Shown: positions 1 through 14,984, counted from the first letter of the stretch. The stretch: DNA of 64,000 nucleotides from Lagopus muta (GCF_023343835.1 NC_064433.1:178701777-178765776), one strand, 5' to 3'. Program-made: numbers and translations. Notes: generated by a model from the letters alone, not told the origin.

Positions 1-3000
1 GTGGCCACTGCAGCATTTGGGCTGTTGTTTGGCATGGGTCCTCCCACCAAACTGGCCCGTGGGAATGGATTGAATGTCTGATGCCCAAAATCACCTTTAT
101 GTCCCAGCTGAAGCAGGGCCCAGCCTCACTTTTGTAGTCTGCTATGAAATCCACAGGAGATAAGTTTACTGTATGGGATATTTTTAAAATCTTAAAACTT
201 TAATCACAAATATTTGCAGGAGTTCCCCAAATAAAAACAAAAATTTTAAAGTGTCCCTTTCAGCTGCTGCTCTCGCAGGTGGGTAGCTGCAGTGGGGAAG
301 GCAGTGGGGAGGTCCATGCAATTGGTTGTGGGGCCACATCAGCCCTCTGTCCTACGGATGTGGAGGTGCTCCTGGAGCTGGTAGGCTGTCCCAGAGCCAA
401 TCACTTCTGGCTGTATAAGTACGTACTGTATCTTACAAACCAAATACCGATAACTAAAAGAGGTAGATTTGGGTTCCCAAGCAAATGGCACAGCAAGGCC
501 CAGACCCATATAGCTCAGCATTTTCATGTCCAGTGGAATGGCTGCACTGCCACTGCCTGCAGGGAATGGTTGTAGCCCATGCTAAGCCCTGACCTGCCCC
601 AGGAATGGAATGGAAGAGCTAAAACCATGCCAGCATCCAAGACAGAATCTCTAGTACACATGGCTGCAGCACAAAGCCTGAGCCTGTGCCTTGGTCTGTT
701 GAGTTTTTTGCACAAATGGAGGCTGCAGCTTCAGCCAGAGCTGAGAGTTTGCATCTACGAAGAGAACAGCATTGCCATGTTCACTGTCGGTAGTACATGG
801 AGGGCTCTGGGAAACACAAAAGCACACCAAATTAAGCCTCTGCTTTGTATTCGATTGCAGCACAGTGTTGTTGTGACATTTCAGAAGACCCCACCCACAG
901 TCCAGGTGCCTTTTAAGCATCCTTTGCTCCCCTCTGCTGCATGGTTTCTGCAGTGAATCATTTGGGTTCCAGGAACCTGCACATACTTCCTCCTGGAAGC
1001 AACAATGATGAGTGTTAGTGCAAGATTCATTAATGCAAGTGTGATGGCAGCTTCTTAAATGTCTGGCCCATGTGCATACCTGGTCCTACTTTCTTTCAGT
1101 GAGGTCTGTTTTTAGTAGAGGACAGTCAGACAGTTTGCAGAGCATGCATTCCCATCCCTTAATGCTACTCTGCAAGTTCTGTTGTGTGCACTGTGATGGG
1201 ACGCAGTGGTTGGGGTGGCTGCTTCAGAGGCTCTAATGAGCTGCTGTGACTACTGCTAATTGAACATGATTGGAGAAAATCTTGCACCAAACCATCTGGG
1301 TTATCTTAAAGGTGTTTTCAAAATTCCTGCCCATTCCAAGGTGTCTATTTTCTCTACTTTCCCTACTTTACAGTGCCTTCACAGATTTTCTGATAGCGCT
1401 TGAATGACTGCTGAGAAAAAATGTGTTACATTGAGGGAAGATAATGATTTATCCAAACGTGAAAGACATTTCAAAAGACAAAATACTCCGGCCCAGAGAC
1501 TTAACCTAAAGGCTCCATTACCAGAATTATGATCTACTAAGAGCTGGCAACTTTTTTAAAGAAAAGAACCTTTCATCTCAGTACTGAAAGAAAAGAATTT
1601 GCAGAACTGCTACTTTTTGTTTCTGCCTAAAGCGTACAAAAGTCTTTTAGAAGTGTTATAAGGCTGCTGACAGAATTTAAGGGCAAGTTTGTTGGTAACA
1701 CTATGAAGTCTTTCACAGGGACTGTCTCAGTTTGTCCCTAGTTCAGTTAGCAGAAGTGACAGATCAGTGATATTTTATTAAAATGGTCCAATATTCAGTT
1801 TTTATTGTAAATTGGGGATGTTGTATGTTGGATTACTTGTTACTGGGTCAACCTGTAGCCTCAGGGAGGAGTTCCTCTGAAGTTTGTGCTCTACAACCTG
1901 TAGACAGCACTGATGGGTCAATGTCCCTGAAGCCAACCCTTTCACACTCTTTCCATAAGAAGGGAAGAGAGAGCGGATGACAGCTGCCATTTAATTTTTG
2001 TCAGTGAAGGACTGACCTAAGGATGCTTTTGTTGGATACATTTTGGTCTCATTGCTGGTCGCATTCACTGATGTTGACTAAAATTAACTTGTGTGTGTGC
2101 TGCTCTCCCCTTTTCCTGACAGCAAATCCTGCCTACACATACTGGCTGAGCAAGCAGGGGCATCTCGGGTTGCTCAAGACATTATGGTCAGGCAGTGGGT
2201 TGAGGAGTGAGTGGCCATGAGTGGCCTCATGGAGGAGCATCACGGACATGGTGCATGCCTCTATTCCCACCACCTTCTGCCTTTTACTGCTGAATGCCAC
2301 ACAGATAAGAGCTGTTTGCAAGAACACTGTGGTGGGATCCAGGGTCACCCACCCAAGCCACTGCTCCCGCAGCCAGACCTGGGGCTGTGCCATGCACAGA
2401 TGCGCCTGGAGGCTTACGAGCATCTTGGTATCAATGTGAACATGGTGCTGTTGAACACCTGGCCATCCTGTTGCTGAAATGTAATCCTGCCTATGTCAGG
2501 GATAGGAAGGGCTAATTAAAAGTCTTAATTATGAAGGCGACACATTCCTGTGCATGCTCTGATGCTTGCAGTGAGGACAGAGACTCACAACAACAGTGCT
2601 CCACAACTGCATTTGCAGGAGCTCACAGAGTTCCAGCTCTGCATAGCCCTTGGTCCAGCCTAGTGTGGAGATGCAGCAGGACTATATCCTTCTGGGACTT
2701 CCTCCCCTCCAATTAAGTTTCTGCATACTGTGACCTCTGTCTCACTATAGTAAGATGATCCTCTGGCAGGGGATTCAGTTGGAAATTAATTAGTGGAAGC
2801 AAAACATTGTGAATGCATACAGTGCTAGATTTTTATTCTAATGACCTAGTTAATAATTTCACTTCTTCAAGCAAAGAGGGAAAGCAGTGTGAATTTCAGT
2901 GCTTTGATCATGCTGTGACATTTTAATAACAACTTGCTAAGATAAAGGTCTGTAGTGTTATGCAATAGCAATCTGAAGGTCTTACAGTAGTTTGGAAAGA

Positions 3001-6000
3001 GCCCCATTTGATAGGTGGACCAGTCACCTGTAAAAGACCTGTATGCCACTACAACACTGTTGAAGGGAGGCTGGCATGTTTCACTGGTGCATACAGGACC
3101 ATGATCCAGAGCAGGAAAATGCCCCCTCTTGCACCATGCTCAACTGAGGCAGAACATGCCCAGAAAACCGCTCTTCTGCACTAGGGACCAGCAACATTGC
3201 AGTTTTATATGCTTATTATTTTCATTCTTTTTCTCTGAAAATGTATCCAGACTTTATCTACTTAATAGAGAACTTCACCATTTGCTAGTGACATTCAATA
3301 TTCTTTTTTTTTTTTTAATTTTGAAATGGCTTAATTGACTGAAGGCCATGTTGCAGTGATAGGTCTGCAGGCAAGCAGACTGTTCTGGGTGTCTGACGAA
3401 GCTGTGGGAATCAACAGGACCTCTTCCTTCTCATTTTGAAACCAAGAGCACATACCTATGAGGATATAATGAGCTTCACCACTTACAATAGTACTTACGT
3501 GAACTCATTCAACATAAACAGCAGAGCACAGGAGCTCCAGCATACCAATGCCCTGCATTTGTGTTCCGTGCTGGAATCTGTGCTAAGCAGATAATTGCAG
3601 AAACAATGGATACCTGCATTCAGTACAACAGATTTCATGATTTCATCTGCAGGTTTGCTGCAGTAATGGGAGGCACTTTAATTCAGATATTTTAAAAGTT
3701 ATTGTGTTGGCACAAAGGCAAGGATGTAGGAGGGTTTTTCCATGACTAGGACCCCACTTATAAGCTAGCAGTTACCACTTTTTTTAACCTTAAGGGAGAT
3801 TTTTTTTCTTTTTATTCTGTACTTCATTTTTCTCAGTTTCCTTTAATATGAGCCTTTTATTATTATCATTATTTTTATTTATTTTTTTTAAGGGAAAGTG
3901 TTCAGTTCAGGCAGTGGGACACCTACTCTTACCAAGCTGCATCAACAAACAGTACAGAAATAACAGTGATGGATCAGCTCAGAACTGTTGGGAGCAGAGG
4001 GCATGAGGCTCACAACAAAAGTTGCTCCTGGCCAAGTAGGATCATTCTTTGAAGAGTGAGCTTTGAGAGGTATTCAACTCATAAAGCTGGCACCAGAGCT
4101 GTGGCATTTGTGTCCTCTGCTTGGTGGGAGATTGAGACTGGAATGCTTCAGATTCCTTGCAGTGCCCTGTCATCAGCTGGTTGGAAACCTTAAATCTTTC
4201 CAAATAGAAAAACAATTGGAAAAACTTTGTCACATTTCCATGAATTTAAAAATACCATTCTAATTACCTGCAGCCTTGTGATTGGCTCCACAAACAGGGA
4301 TAGTACTCATTTGTTAGATGCCATCAGCCTTGATACCCATAAGCTCTTCCTAAATGGAAGAGAACTATAATAAGGAGAGTGATGCACTACAACTACTGTC
4401 AGTTTTCTCAGCAGTGCCTTGCAGTGCCCTGAATAACCACTTTTTGTATTAGTTTGGAAATAGTATCAATTACTGCCTCGGACCATCTCTGTCTATGCTC
4501 GCACATTGCTGACAGCAGCGTTACGGAGCCAAATTTCTGGCATTTGTAAACAGCTGACATTAGCTGGTCAAACACTGAGCAGATTTGTTTTCAGTGACTT
4601 TGCTGTGCTCTGTTTTATCGATAGATTCTCCTCCTCAGGAGTGCTGCCTTGCTGACAGCAGACTTTAGTTAAAAGTCCCTGTCTGGAGAAAGACTTTCAA
4701 CTGCAAAGGTGTTAGACTATTTTCAAAGCTTTTTTTTTCATCAGAGATAAGATCTGTGCTTGCCTACAGTCAACATCTTGGAAGCAATGTAAACAAAACA
4801 GAAGCCATCAACAATCTGCATTAATATTTTAAAATGGTGTTCAATTATTTATGGCAAAGCTTCAGAGTATTCTTTATAGAAAACTTCAGTGTAAAAGAGT
4901 CGCCTTGAGATACATTTCTTCCTGATCAGTACTGCACCACTGGGAACAGTTTTTAGGGCTTTTATTTATCAGAGAACATTGGCAACATTTAGTTAACTTA
5001 GAAGAAATACATTAAAGCCACTTTGTATAGTGGGGTTGTGGCATCATTCACTTGCTGTTTGGGGATGCAGACATTGGCACAGGCTTATTGGGTTACAGCC
5101 CGCAATACACACAGGCACAATGGAGGTGCCTGAAGTGCAGGTTTACTCGGAAAGGATGGAAATAAGCTATTTTATTACAACTTCTCCAGTAACACAGTGG
5201 ATCTGCTGCAGCCTGAAGAACCATGATGACGGCCACTTCCCGAGGAGCTGAGCCAAGGGGCTACGTCACAGGACTGTTAGGTGGCTGAGGAAAGTCATTT
5301 GATCTTCCAAACTCATGTTTATCAGGTATTAGAGGGGCATAGGAAGATATCAGCTTCTTCTGTAAATGCTTCTGAAGGTAGAAATGAGACGTAACTTATG
5401 AGCATGATTGGCATAAGGGCAATCAAGCAATAAGGGCTTAATGGTAGTACAGATTTGCAGGAGATAAAAGTTGTTTCCTCAGAAACACTCCTCTGACCAC
5501 CAACATCTCTGGTCTGGATGCTTACCCTGCCTCTCCACATTATTTTCCCCCTTTCTGCAAAAGGATCTTAGCTTTTCTGCAATCACAGCATTGAATTGAG
5601 ATACATAATTCCACATCAGTGGACTTTGTGAGAATCTCAGATTTATTGAGGAAGAAGATGCTAAATGCTCACTGATGTATCAGCAGATCATTGCTAAATC
5701 CAGAAGATCATCTTCTCGATGTCCAGACTGGTGTTCTCTTGCACAGCCCTGGCGTTCTTTGCCTGCTGCAGAAGTGTGCAGTTGTGTCATCTTTTGATGA
5801 CTTCTGTGTTACCATATGAAGTGTGCGGTGCTCTAAGTCCTGTTCTCAGGGAAAGCATCATAAGTACCATGATAGTTAGGTTAAAAAGGCAGAAGCACAG
5901 GCAGATTTACTGCTTATCTATTGGTGTAGACAGTGCACAGAAAAAGAAAAAAAGAAAAAAAGATATTAATAGAGATTAGTGTAGACTTACACAGTAGTTC

Positions 6001-6404
6001 AACTAAAGGGAGTGAATTTCATCGCTTCTGCTGGGAGTTCATCTTCTCTTTGGCTATGTTAGCCTGTTCCTGCTGGGCATTGCTTTTATCTTTGACTAAA
6101 GAACGCTTCTGAAGAAGTTTCCCTGGCAATTTTTAAACTTGAAACTATCTCATAATCTAAGGCATTTCAAAGGGGAAAAAGAGATTCTGGACCAACCTGC
6201 GAGGAAGCTATCACACTACCTCTGAAAAATGAGTGTTCTCCTATATGTGAAACAGAAGAGCACTGAAGAGCAGAAAAGAAGCCCAACCCTCAAGTTCCAG
6301 TTTTATAGACAATAGGAGCCAAGTCAGTGTACTTGGAAACAAAAACACTGTTTGGAGACAAGTTATTTAGAACTAATCTAGCAATTAATAAGCACTAACT
6401 TGCA
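1..6404. other. Intergenic DNA, no gene recognised
   Basis: This stretch is AT-rich single-copy DNA. Both strands hold only scattered short open frames without recognisable protein similarity. There is a T-run near 3303-3316 and a purine-rich run (A with interspersed G) near 5940-5963. I saw no exon resembling SLC35F2, the neighbour I would expect on this side of SLN from synteny, so that gene probably lies further left. Confidence 0.6.
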
Positions 6405-7354
6405 AAGAACTGGCTGCAGGATCAAACCCAGAGTTGTGCTCCCCCAGGGGTCAGTGTTGTGACCAATACTCCTAAATATCTTCATCAGTAACATCGACAG
6501 TGGGATCAAGTGCTCTCTCAGCAATTTTGAGGATGACACCAAGCTGTGTGATGCAGTTGACATGCTCAAGGGATGAATTGCCATCCAGAGACACCTAGAT
6601 AGGCTTGAGCAGTGGGCCCAGTGGGCAAGACTCACTATCAATGCAAGATGAGAGATGAAAAAGGATTGAGAACAGCCCTGCTGAAAAGGACTTGGAAGTA
6701 CTGGTGAGTGGCAAGCTAGAATGAGCAGCAGTGTGCTCTCGCAGCCAAGAAAGCCAACCATATCCTGGTCTGCATCAAAAGCAGTGCGGCCAGCAGGGCA
6801 AGGGAGGTGATCCTGCCCCTCTGCTCCATGATGCTGAGGCCTCACTTGGAGTACTGCGTCCAGATGTGCAGTCCTCAGTACAGTCCTCAGGAGAGACATG
6901 GAGCTGTTGGAGTGCATCCAGAGGAGGACCACAGAAGTGACCCAAGGGATGGAACAACTCCCTGCAAGGACAGGCTGGGAGCTGGGGCTATTCAGCCTGG
7001 AGAAGAGGAGGCTCTGAGGTGACCTGACAGCGGCCTTTTGGTATCTAAAGGGGCAATACAAGAAAGAAGAGGACAGATTTTTTAGCAGAGCCTGTTAGGA
7101 CAAGGCAAAATAGTTTTAAACTCCAAGGGGGAAGATTTAGGCTGGATATAAGGAAAAAGTTATTTACAGTGCGGTTGGTGAGGCACTTGCACGGATGAAT
7201 GCCCTATCCCTGAAGACACTCAAGGTCAGGCTGTACGGGGCTCTGAACAACTTGATCTAGCTGTGGATGTCCCTGTTCACTGCAGGTGAGTTGGACTATG
7301 TGGCCCTTAAATGTCCCTTCCTACTCTAAGGATTCTATAATTCTACGATTCTAA
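6405..7354 (+). repeat. CR1 LINE, 3' part (RT end plus 3' UTR), sense
   Basis: This is a 5'-truncated CR1 retrotransposon in sense orientation. The start resembles the late reverse-transcriptase segment, with a decayed version of the 'aspartate-aspartate-threonine-lysine-leucine' block near 6530-6545. The 3' UTR follows, and the copy ends in an ATTCTAT/ATTCTACG-like tail at 7330-7354. Stops and frameshifts break the frame, so it is dead. The long - strand ORF at 6378-7061 is only the antisense of this repeat. Confidence 0.85.
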
Positions 7355-9019
7355 TTCTTGTGATTTTTTACATCTGTGGGTTCTGGTGACCTGAGATGAG
7401 GTGGGGTCTTGCCTTTTCAAAAGAGTAATTTTCTTGCTCTTGTGCTTGCTGAAGAAATGTGATCCAAAGGAATAATAATGGTTTAACTCAAAAAAGATCT
7501 ATATTTGCTGCTCTTTGAAGAAAATTATTTGTTTGGTTTTGGGAGGAACTGACTTACGGTATTTAAATGTTTGGAGCTAGCGGGACTAACTCAATCTCTT
7601 ATTTCTGTGCTTAAAACTTTCACAGGCTCTCTGCAATCACAGTACTGACGACACTCAGGGACCTGAGTTTTCCCTATTTGTGCAGGAATTCACAGTAGTG
7701 AATCCTTGACCTTGGTGTTTTGAGAGCAGAATGAGAAGAAAAACAAAGCTAATCTCCAGCTCTGATTGTATGGTGATTTTACTGGCTTGGAGACCTCCTG
7801 GTGATCCAGGGAAGTAAATTCCTGCAAGTGCAGAGGGCTGGACCTGATGACCTGAAGGTTTCTTCATGTCTCAAATGGAGATCCAGCTCTTCTAGCAGCA
7901 AGCCTACTTTGTATGTAGCAAATAAAAAGTTTCTCATGTTGTTTTCAGTGCCAGATAGTAGAATGAAGGACAATCATTTGTCATTTTGCAGATAACTTAT
8001 TTTGGTGATACCAAATGAGTACTGTTAGGATTATTGCCACATAAAATATCACTATAGTATCATATTTAGGCATTGAAAGATCCAAACTTATTGAGCTGGC
8101 TTTTGTTTCTCACATGGAAGGTCCATAGAAAGACTTTGTTTGGTATTGAAGTCCTTTTAGGTAAACTGAGTACGTATGTGAGCTCTTAGATGCTTCTACT
8201 GCACATGGCAAATTGATTAGCACTACCATAGCTCTTCCAGAGTAGCACTCTTTGTCAACACTCCCAAATAAAAATCACCATATCCATACATACAAGTGCA
8301 GGGAGGGACAACTGTCTGTTTATTCAGTTTATTCACCTTGTGATTGTGCCAGTTCACAGCAGTTTTCTGCATATGTGAATTTGTTTCAGAAGTTCTCATC
8401 ATCTATGGTACCAGTTTTTAACCCAGTGCTGCTACTCTGTATCCAGCAGACATCCACACACATCCACCTCAATTCCTGGGGCACTTTCTTGTCATCTTGT
8501 GAGAGAGAGCCTGATTATATTAAAAAAGCGTATGAGGGCATTAGCACAACCACACTGCAGCATTCCTGCAAGAAACCATTGCCTCTCTCCATTTCATCAA
8601 GCTTGAGCGGAGGAGGGGAGGTGTCTGTAGCTCAGCTGAGCTGTTGCAGAACATGGTGCAGATTTTCAGGTTGTAAATTAGTTTTCATCTACATTAACCG
8701 TTGTGTGCATCTCTGGCTTTCCTCTAAACTGCAGAAGTTAGAGCAATTAGTCTGATTAAGTACATGACTGCTGAGCAGCCAGTATAGACTCTAATAAAGC
8801 ACATATGCTTTTTCATTAGAACAATTTTCATAATGTAATTCTATGAAGGCTTGTTTTCATTCACTGAGCTTCACATTAATTGTTAACAGAAAGCAGAACA
8901 AGAGTTTTAATGTTAAGGGCTTCCTCACTGTTTTTTTGCTGTAAGAAACTCACACCAAAATACAGGGAGATAGCACACATTTGGATATACCTCAGCGCAG
9001 ACTTGCTTCCCATGTTAGA
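7355..9019. other. Intergenic DNA, no gene recognised
   Basis: I see no repeat family or exon here. A 167-codon open frame at 8252-8755 (+) is the longest non-repeat ORF in this part, but its composition looks random and it has no recognisable domain. Confidence 0.5.
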
Positions 9020-9292
9020 AAGCATTCTGAAGAGGGCTGTAGATGGGGAAGGCAAAGCGTGTGAGAAGCGGCTGAGAGCTCTGGGTGTGCTGAGCCCAGA
9101 GCAGAGCAGGCTGAGGGGAGGCCTCATGGAAGCCCCACAGGGCAGTGGGCACGGCCCCGAGTGCTGGAGCTCAGGGTGCGTTTGGCCAGCGCTCTCAGAC
9201 ACTGGGTTTGCATTCTGGGTGTTCCTGTGTGGAGCCATGAGTTGGACTCCATGGTTCTTGTGGGTTCTTCTTCCAGTTCAGGACATTCAGAG
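9020..9292 (+). repeat. CR1 LINE 3' fragment, sense
   Basis: The left part matches the GC-rich CR1 segment containing 'gagcagagcaggctgagggg'. The right part matches the CR1 3' end, with a 'gagttggactc...atg' motif followed by 'cttccag...caggacattc'. An internal deletion appears to separate the two. The copy is non-functional. Confidence 0.75.
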
Positions 9293-12200
9293 AGGGCCCT
9301 CAGTGGTGGATTTCCTCTTGTTCGTCACCACAGTCTAGCCCTGCACTCCTTGGGATCGTTCTGGAAGTGTGGTAAGTGTCAGATGGGGCAGAAAAGGCTG
9401 TCCTGAAGATCAGGACTGATAAAACAGAGCAAAACAAAAAATGATGTGAGGGATATTATCAATACACATCAGGTGAGTTGCATATTTTCCAGATATTTGA
9501 ATGTACAGGTTTTCTCTGCTTAGTGATTTGAATGAAGCATGGCATATTCAGTTGTGCCAGTAGAAAAGCACTATTTCCCAGTCCCACAACCAGAAGCATC
9601 TTTAGACTTCTTTTGTTCCCTCATTCATTTATTTGCATCAAATAACTTCTCTATATTCCATGTTCCATATATTTTTATTCTGGCATACATAGATTTAAAT
9701 TCTTTGTGTTAGGAATGTTGTTATTTAACTGCTCAGCACTTTTTCAAGTGGTGTTCTGATCTTCAGATATGACCTGACAAAATATAATGATGAAAATTGT
9801 TGCAGTAAAATATAATGATAAAATAGTGCCTTTCAAAGGGCACATGTGGAAATTGCTTTTCAGGTGTTGTGAAGAACTTTTATTTACCAAATGGTTGAGA
9901 GACTTTATAAATTAGAGATAGCCATTAAGATTTTGAATTTATTCTCATGTACTTGAGAACGTAAGGGGATTCCTGTCCATAAATCTGCAGTGCTCATTTA
10001 AGAAGATGACAATCATGTGTGATTCAAGTGATTTACAATATGCAAAAGCAGCAAATCAGAAAGCCACAGCAGTCAATAACAGCAGTCAGGGGACAAGGAA
10101 CAGTAGTTAAAAATGTGTTTCTGCAAAACATGTCTAATATGAATGATGAGTATTAATAAATATCACTGGCTTAATGCAAATAAATATCACGTTAATAAAT
10201 CTCACATTCTGCTGATGAGTGCTTCATATTTTAAATACAGTCTTTCTTTCCCGCTGCTGTCTTAGCTGCTGGGATGGATTTTTAGCCATGGCCTACCAGG
10301 ATATGTGCTTGGCCGCCTTGAGTCTCTACAAAGCAGTGGAAGCAAGAAGAAAAAGTTGGAGGAGCACCACACCCCAGCTCCTGATATCAGGAGACCTCTG
10401 AACAGGGTCAGATAATGCTTTAAGCTGTGCTCCCTGGTGAAAAGCTGGTGACAGCCTTTGTGAGAGTCCTATTCATTATTGATGTCCGTGGTTCAGCTTC
10501 CATGAAAGTCCTGGCAGCGTAGTGGGGCTTTTCTTACCCAGGAGGTGTGTTATAACCCCAAGGGTAGGAAATTAATAAAAGTTATAACTAAAAAAAAATA
10601 GAAAATCAAAGACATTCAGCTATAACCAGAAATCCTGCGAACTTGCTCTGGAAAAACCTGTTGGCAGCAGCTGAAAAACCCGAAAACTTGAAACCTGCAG
10701 TGAAGTGATGGGAGCCATGGGCCCCGTACTGCTCCCTACTGGCATCAGGTGGGCAGTGAGGCAGGACCAGCAGGGTCCAAGCACGACTGCTGAGTGGAAG
10801 TGCCCCACGTTTTGCCAGAGTTGTGTGGATGGCATGGGCTTGGGTTAGGAGAGTGGGAAAAGGAGGATACAAATGTCCCCCAAAATGGACCCACATTACA
10901 CACACAGACAGCTCTGTATGTTGAGGAGCCTGGGAAGGGAACAGGCTGCAGAGATGTCCAGCTGATAATGAAACTCTAGAAATCAAAAATAAAGCAGACA
11001 TAGGCATAGATTTCTCCTCTTTTGCCACTGCTCTTTCTCACTTTGCTTTACTAACCCTTAGGATATGTTTTGTAAAGCCATTTTTAGGCCACAATCCTTT
11101 TTAGATGAATTTTCTTTCCCTCTCAATAAGTGAAACCTAAAAAAGGCGAAAGACATCTTGTAGATCTCCTTAAGTGGAAAACACCCTTGAAGTATGCCTG
11201 GTAGTGATCTCATGAGCAGCTGTCAGTCCTGGCAGGCAGCAGCAGTCCAGGACTTGCTATTCTTAGACCAAGAAAGCATAAGTAGGTCAAGTTACAATTG
11301 GTTCTTGTAAACACCATCCTCACTAAAACCAGACATTGATCCAAGGTCAGAAATGTGCAATATGCTGAATCACAGAGATAAAATAATGGGGGATTTAGTC
11401 TCTAAGTACACATTCTTTTGGTTCATCACCATTTTTACCAAATGTGTTGCGACCTGTACGCTGCATGTGGTTCAAGACCTCTCTGTGGTGGGGAGATGCC
11501 ATGAGCCTTCCCTGGCCTGGCAGAAACAAGACAGCAGTACAGCTTCGAGATGCCTTTTTATTTACGTATCCTGTGGTAAAGTGAAATAGTTAATGAGACT
11601 AAAAAGGAAGTTGCAACTTGATATTTCTTCACACTTCCTAATGAAACACAGGGTATGTGTGAGCAGGGTAGCTGTAGGCACAGTGCTGCAGACCTCTTTT
11701 TCAGACCTGAGATCAGTGCATAGATTGTGCTGGTCCAAGCAGGTTTCTGACTCCTGGAAATGAAGCTCTTTGGCTCATGCTTGTTCCCAGCCAGCTCCAG
11801 CTGCCCACAGGCCCTACAAACTAGTAGGAGTGACCCTGCTGACTAAGAATTTCAGCTCCCATTCTTCCCTTTCGTCTGCACCAAGTTGAATCTCCAGGGA
11901 GCAGGACATCAATGAGTAACCAAAGGGCCACCAGGAGGTGCAGGTGCTTAGAATGGGGCTTCTCCTTGGTCCCTCCTTAATTCCCGTCTTCTCTGAACCC
12001 ATTTATGAACTTTGGAGCTACTCACATCTGGTTGAAATCACACCAACCAGCAATGCACAGCTTTTGTGGTGCTTTTGGCTGGAAGTAATTTCCTGGGAAG
12101 GAGGGACGGTGCTGGGCAGCTGGGATGGACCTGCAGGACTCTGCCTTGCCATACTCCTGCCTCCTTCCAAGGGTGACTGTGCTTCCGCCAGCGCCCTCAG

Positions 12201-14984
12201 TGCTTCATGACACCTTGGTGTGGCCTCAGCTCTCCCAGAGCCACCCCAACTGCCTCTGTCTTTCCTTCTCTTTCTTCTCTGTGACGGAAACATTCAAACA
12301 TGGAAGGAGGTCATCTGTCAGCTAAAAGGAAGCATTGGGCTAAAATGTGGTTTGTAAATCTGACGCAGATTGCAGTCCTGCATTTATTTATTTTTAATTG
12401 CTCGATTTTATTCTCAGTTTTATTTGCTTTGTGGGCTGGCATTATAAATTTGTTTCTACTCTTATTCCACACAGGTATTACATTACAGCTCAGGGACCTC
12501 CTCCACATTCAGCTGAGTGCTACCTAATTATAGCTCAAGCTGGCCTTTACACAAGCATAACACCTTTTTAAATAGCATTCTTCTCTATCAATTTTCTCTT
12601 GCAAATGTTGAAGGTGTGCTACAGTTGCTTACAGTTACTTTGATGGGGAACCGGGGCCAAAACATCTTTAGCAACATCGAGCTCACCTTGAGCATAAGAA
12701 AAAGTTCTGTGCTTAATTGCAGTGCAGCAGAACAAGGTTTCTAGACAAGCTGGTAGGCAGGGCAGCACGAGGAGGCTGATCCGTGAACTCCCAGCATAAA
12801 AGACTGAGTCTGAAACATGCCTTGCTTAGTGTGAAATAAAGGATTGTCTTCATTTTGAGGCTGAGTCAGTGGATTGCTTACATTTCTTGCCCTTCTTGAA
12901 AGAGATTGAAAATGTAACGGTTGTAATCTCATTGTTGGTCAAAGAACAGTTTAAATCTTTAATAAACTGGGTTTTTAGTTGGGATAGACTTGCCAATACA
13001 TGTGATTTACAATGATGATCACAGTGTGTTTGAATTCCTCCTTGCAGCTCCATCACATGAAGTCACTCTAACAAACAAGAAAACTCCACTTCAACTGAAA
13101 AGCAAATATGCATCTACTGTAGTTAGAAGAGCTTGAAAATAGGACTCCTAGGGCATGAAACTATCAAGCAAATGACCTCCTGCCCCAGCAGTTGGTGTTT
13201 CACCTTTCAAGTCTTTCAGGTTCTAAACAAGGGGCAGCAATAATAACGCTGGGAAGTTCACAGGTTACTTCTGGCTGCACTGCAGCTTTTAGTGTGCAAA
13301 TAAAACTGTACTGATATATAGCTGAAACAAGGTTCAGCAGCAGCTTAGGTAGGTCCTACCTTTACATCTGAGTACACCTTTGTATTAGCTAGGCTGTTGA
13401 AGATCTCTGTGATGCGAACCTTCAGGAGGCTGACAGATCAGGCCAACCTTAAACTCTTCAGTTAAACTGCCTGTTAATTCATTCATTAGCAATACACTTC
13501 CTAATGGGCAATTCTTACACAATATTAACCATCATTACTACATGGAGAAAACTCTTAGTCCTTTACAATCATAGCCTAAATTAGCTGTGATGGCACAGCA
13601 CCAAGGAGCTAATAGTTCGGAAGTGGTTCCTCATCACTCAGAGTCACCAAGATCAGGTTTGAGAGTAGGAGAATTTGGGGCTCTTGTTTATTCCTAATGT
13701 TTTTATACTGCTGCCCCTCTCCAAAAAGGGGCTTTGCTCCTATACTGCTTATCTCATTTGCTTTTGTCTTGCTATTAATGCTGCTTGTCCTACCTATTCC
13801 TAGGTCCTTGTGATTGTCTTGTATGCTGTTGTTTATTACACCATTTTATCATTCATGATGAAGGCACAGTAATATCAATTATATCCTGACCAGTGCACTT
13901 CTGTACATGCCACAGGCCCCTATCTTGTCTGTGCTGTACTACATGGATATGATTTAACCTGAACATTTAATTATGCCCTTCTATAACTGAGGTAGTAAAG
14001 AAGCTGAGACTGAAGTAGATATGACAGTAATTAAAAAACAGAAACACAAAACACATCAGAATCCAAAGACTCACAAAGAAAAAAAGAATTGAGGAGAGGC
14101 TAAATCAATTAGAAACCATGATCAGATTTTTTGTTAGCAATTTCAGCCTCCTCCTTCTGGCAAGACCAGCCTGGCTGCAGGACTTGCTGTTTCTGAAGCT
14201 TAATGGAGACTCCTGGGAGCTTTTTCTTTGTGTGACTTTCTGGAGCACTTTGTCCTGAGAGAGCATTAGATTCACCTCTTGTATCCTCCTGGGTGTTTCT
14301 AGTGGGTACCAGTGCTAAGGCAGATAAAGCAGTGGTCCAAATGGCAGTAACTTCCTTTCCTGATCCACCACCAGAATGGGGCATCCAGAACAAAGAATGA
14401 CTTTGAAGCCTGTGAAAAAACGTTCTGGGATCCCAAAATAATATCCTGCAGGCTACATGTGGTAGTCATCATTGGGATCTGGAGAGGAGTTGAGACAGAA
14501 CTGAGTCACCACAACCCAAAACTGAGACCTGAAGTGTCCATCAAAGTGATCGAAGCCATGCCCCAGTAAGTGCCTGTGCACCGCCCATGCTCACCAGGCT
14601 CCATACTGTTTGGGTGCAGGGACTTTGACTCTGTGCAGGATGTGCAGGTTGGCACTGCAACTCACTTGGAGCTCTCCAGCTGTCCCATGTGGGTCCCTTG
14701 GGGATCCACACATTGATCTCTGCACCCACTATAAGGCACATTTTTCATCCAGCAGTGCAAAGCAAGGCATTTGGGACTAATGAAATGAGAGGTACTGGGA
14801 GAATATCAGGACAGTAATCCATGACAGAAGTGTCCTTCAAGTGGCTTGGCTAAATACCTGATGGAGCGTGAGGCCAGAATGCTAGGTGTCTGTTTCATAT
14901 TTCCTGCTCTACGCTTCCTTGAGATGTTACCACAGCCTAAACGCGGAGCAAGACTCACAGATATATAGAGGAAATCAGCCTCTT
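9293..14984. other. Intergenic DNA, no gene recognised
   Basis: The sequence is AT-rich with no confident exons. A span around 13600-13950 has an LTR-like look (a short GC block, then TATA-poor T-rich sequence), but I found no matching second copy and no target-site duplication, so it is left unclassified. Confidence 0.45.

Noticed and set aside
579-956. 125-codon + strand ORF
   Set aside because: No homology recognised, and an overlapping - strand ORF of similar quality exists.
6378-7061. 227-codon - strand ORF
   Set aside because: It is the antisense of a CR1 copy and has no independent protein features.
8252-8755. 167-codon + strand ORF, the longest outside repeats in the left part
   Set aside because: No recognisable domain, random-looking composition and no splice context; an ORF of this length can occur by chance in 64 kb.
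13600-13950. Possible solo LTR
   Set aside because: LTR-like composition only; no partner copy, no TG...CA ends and no duplication could be confirmed.
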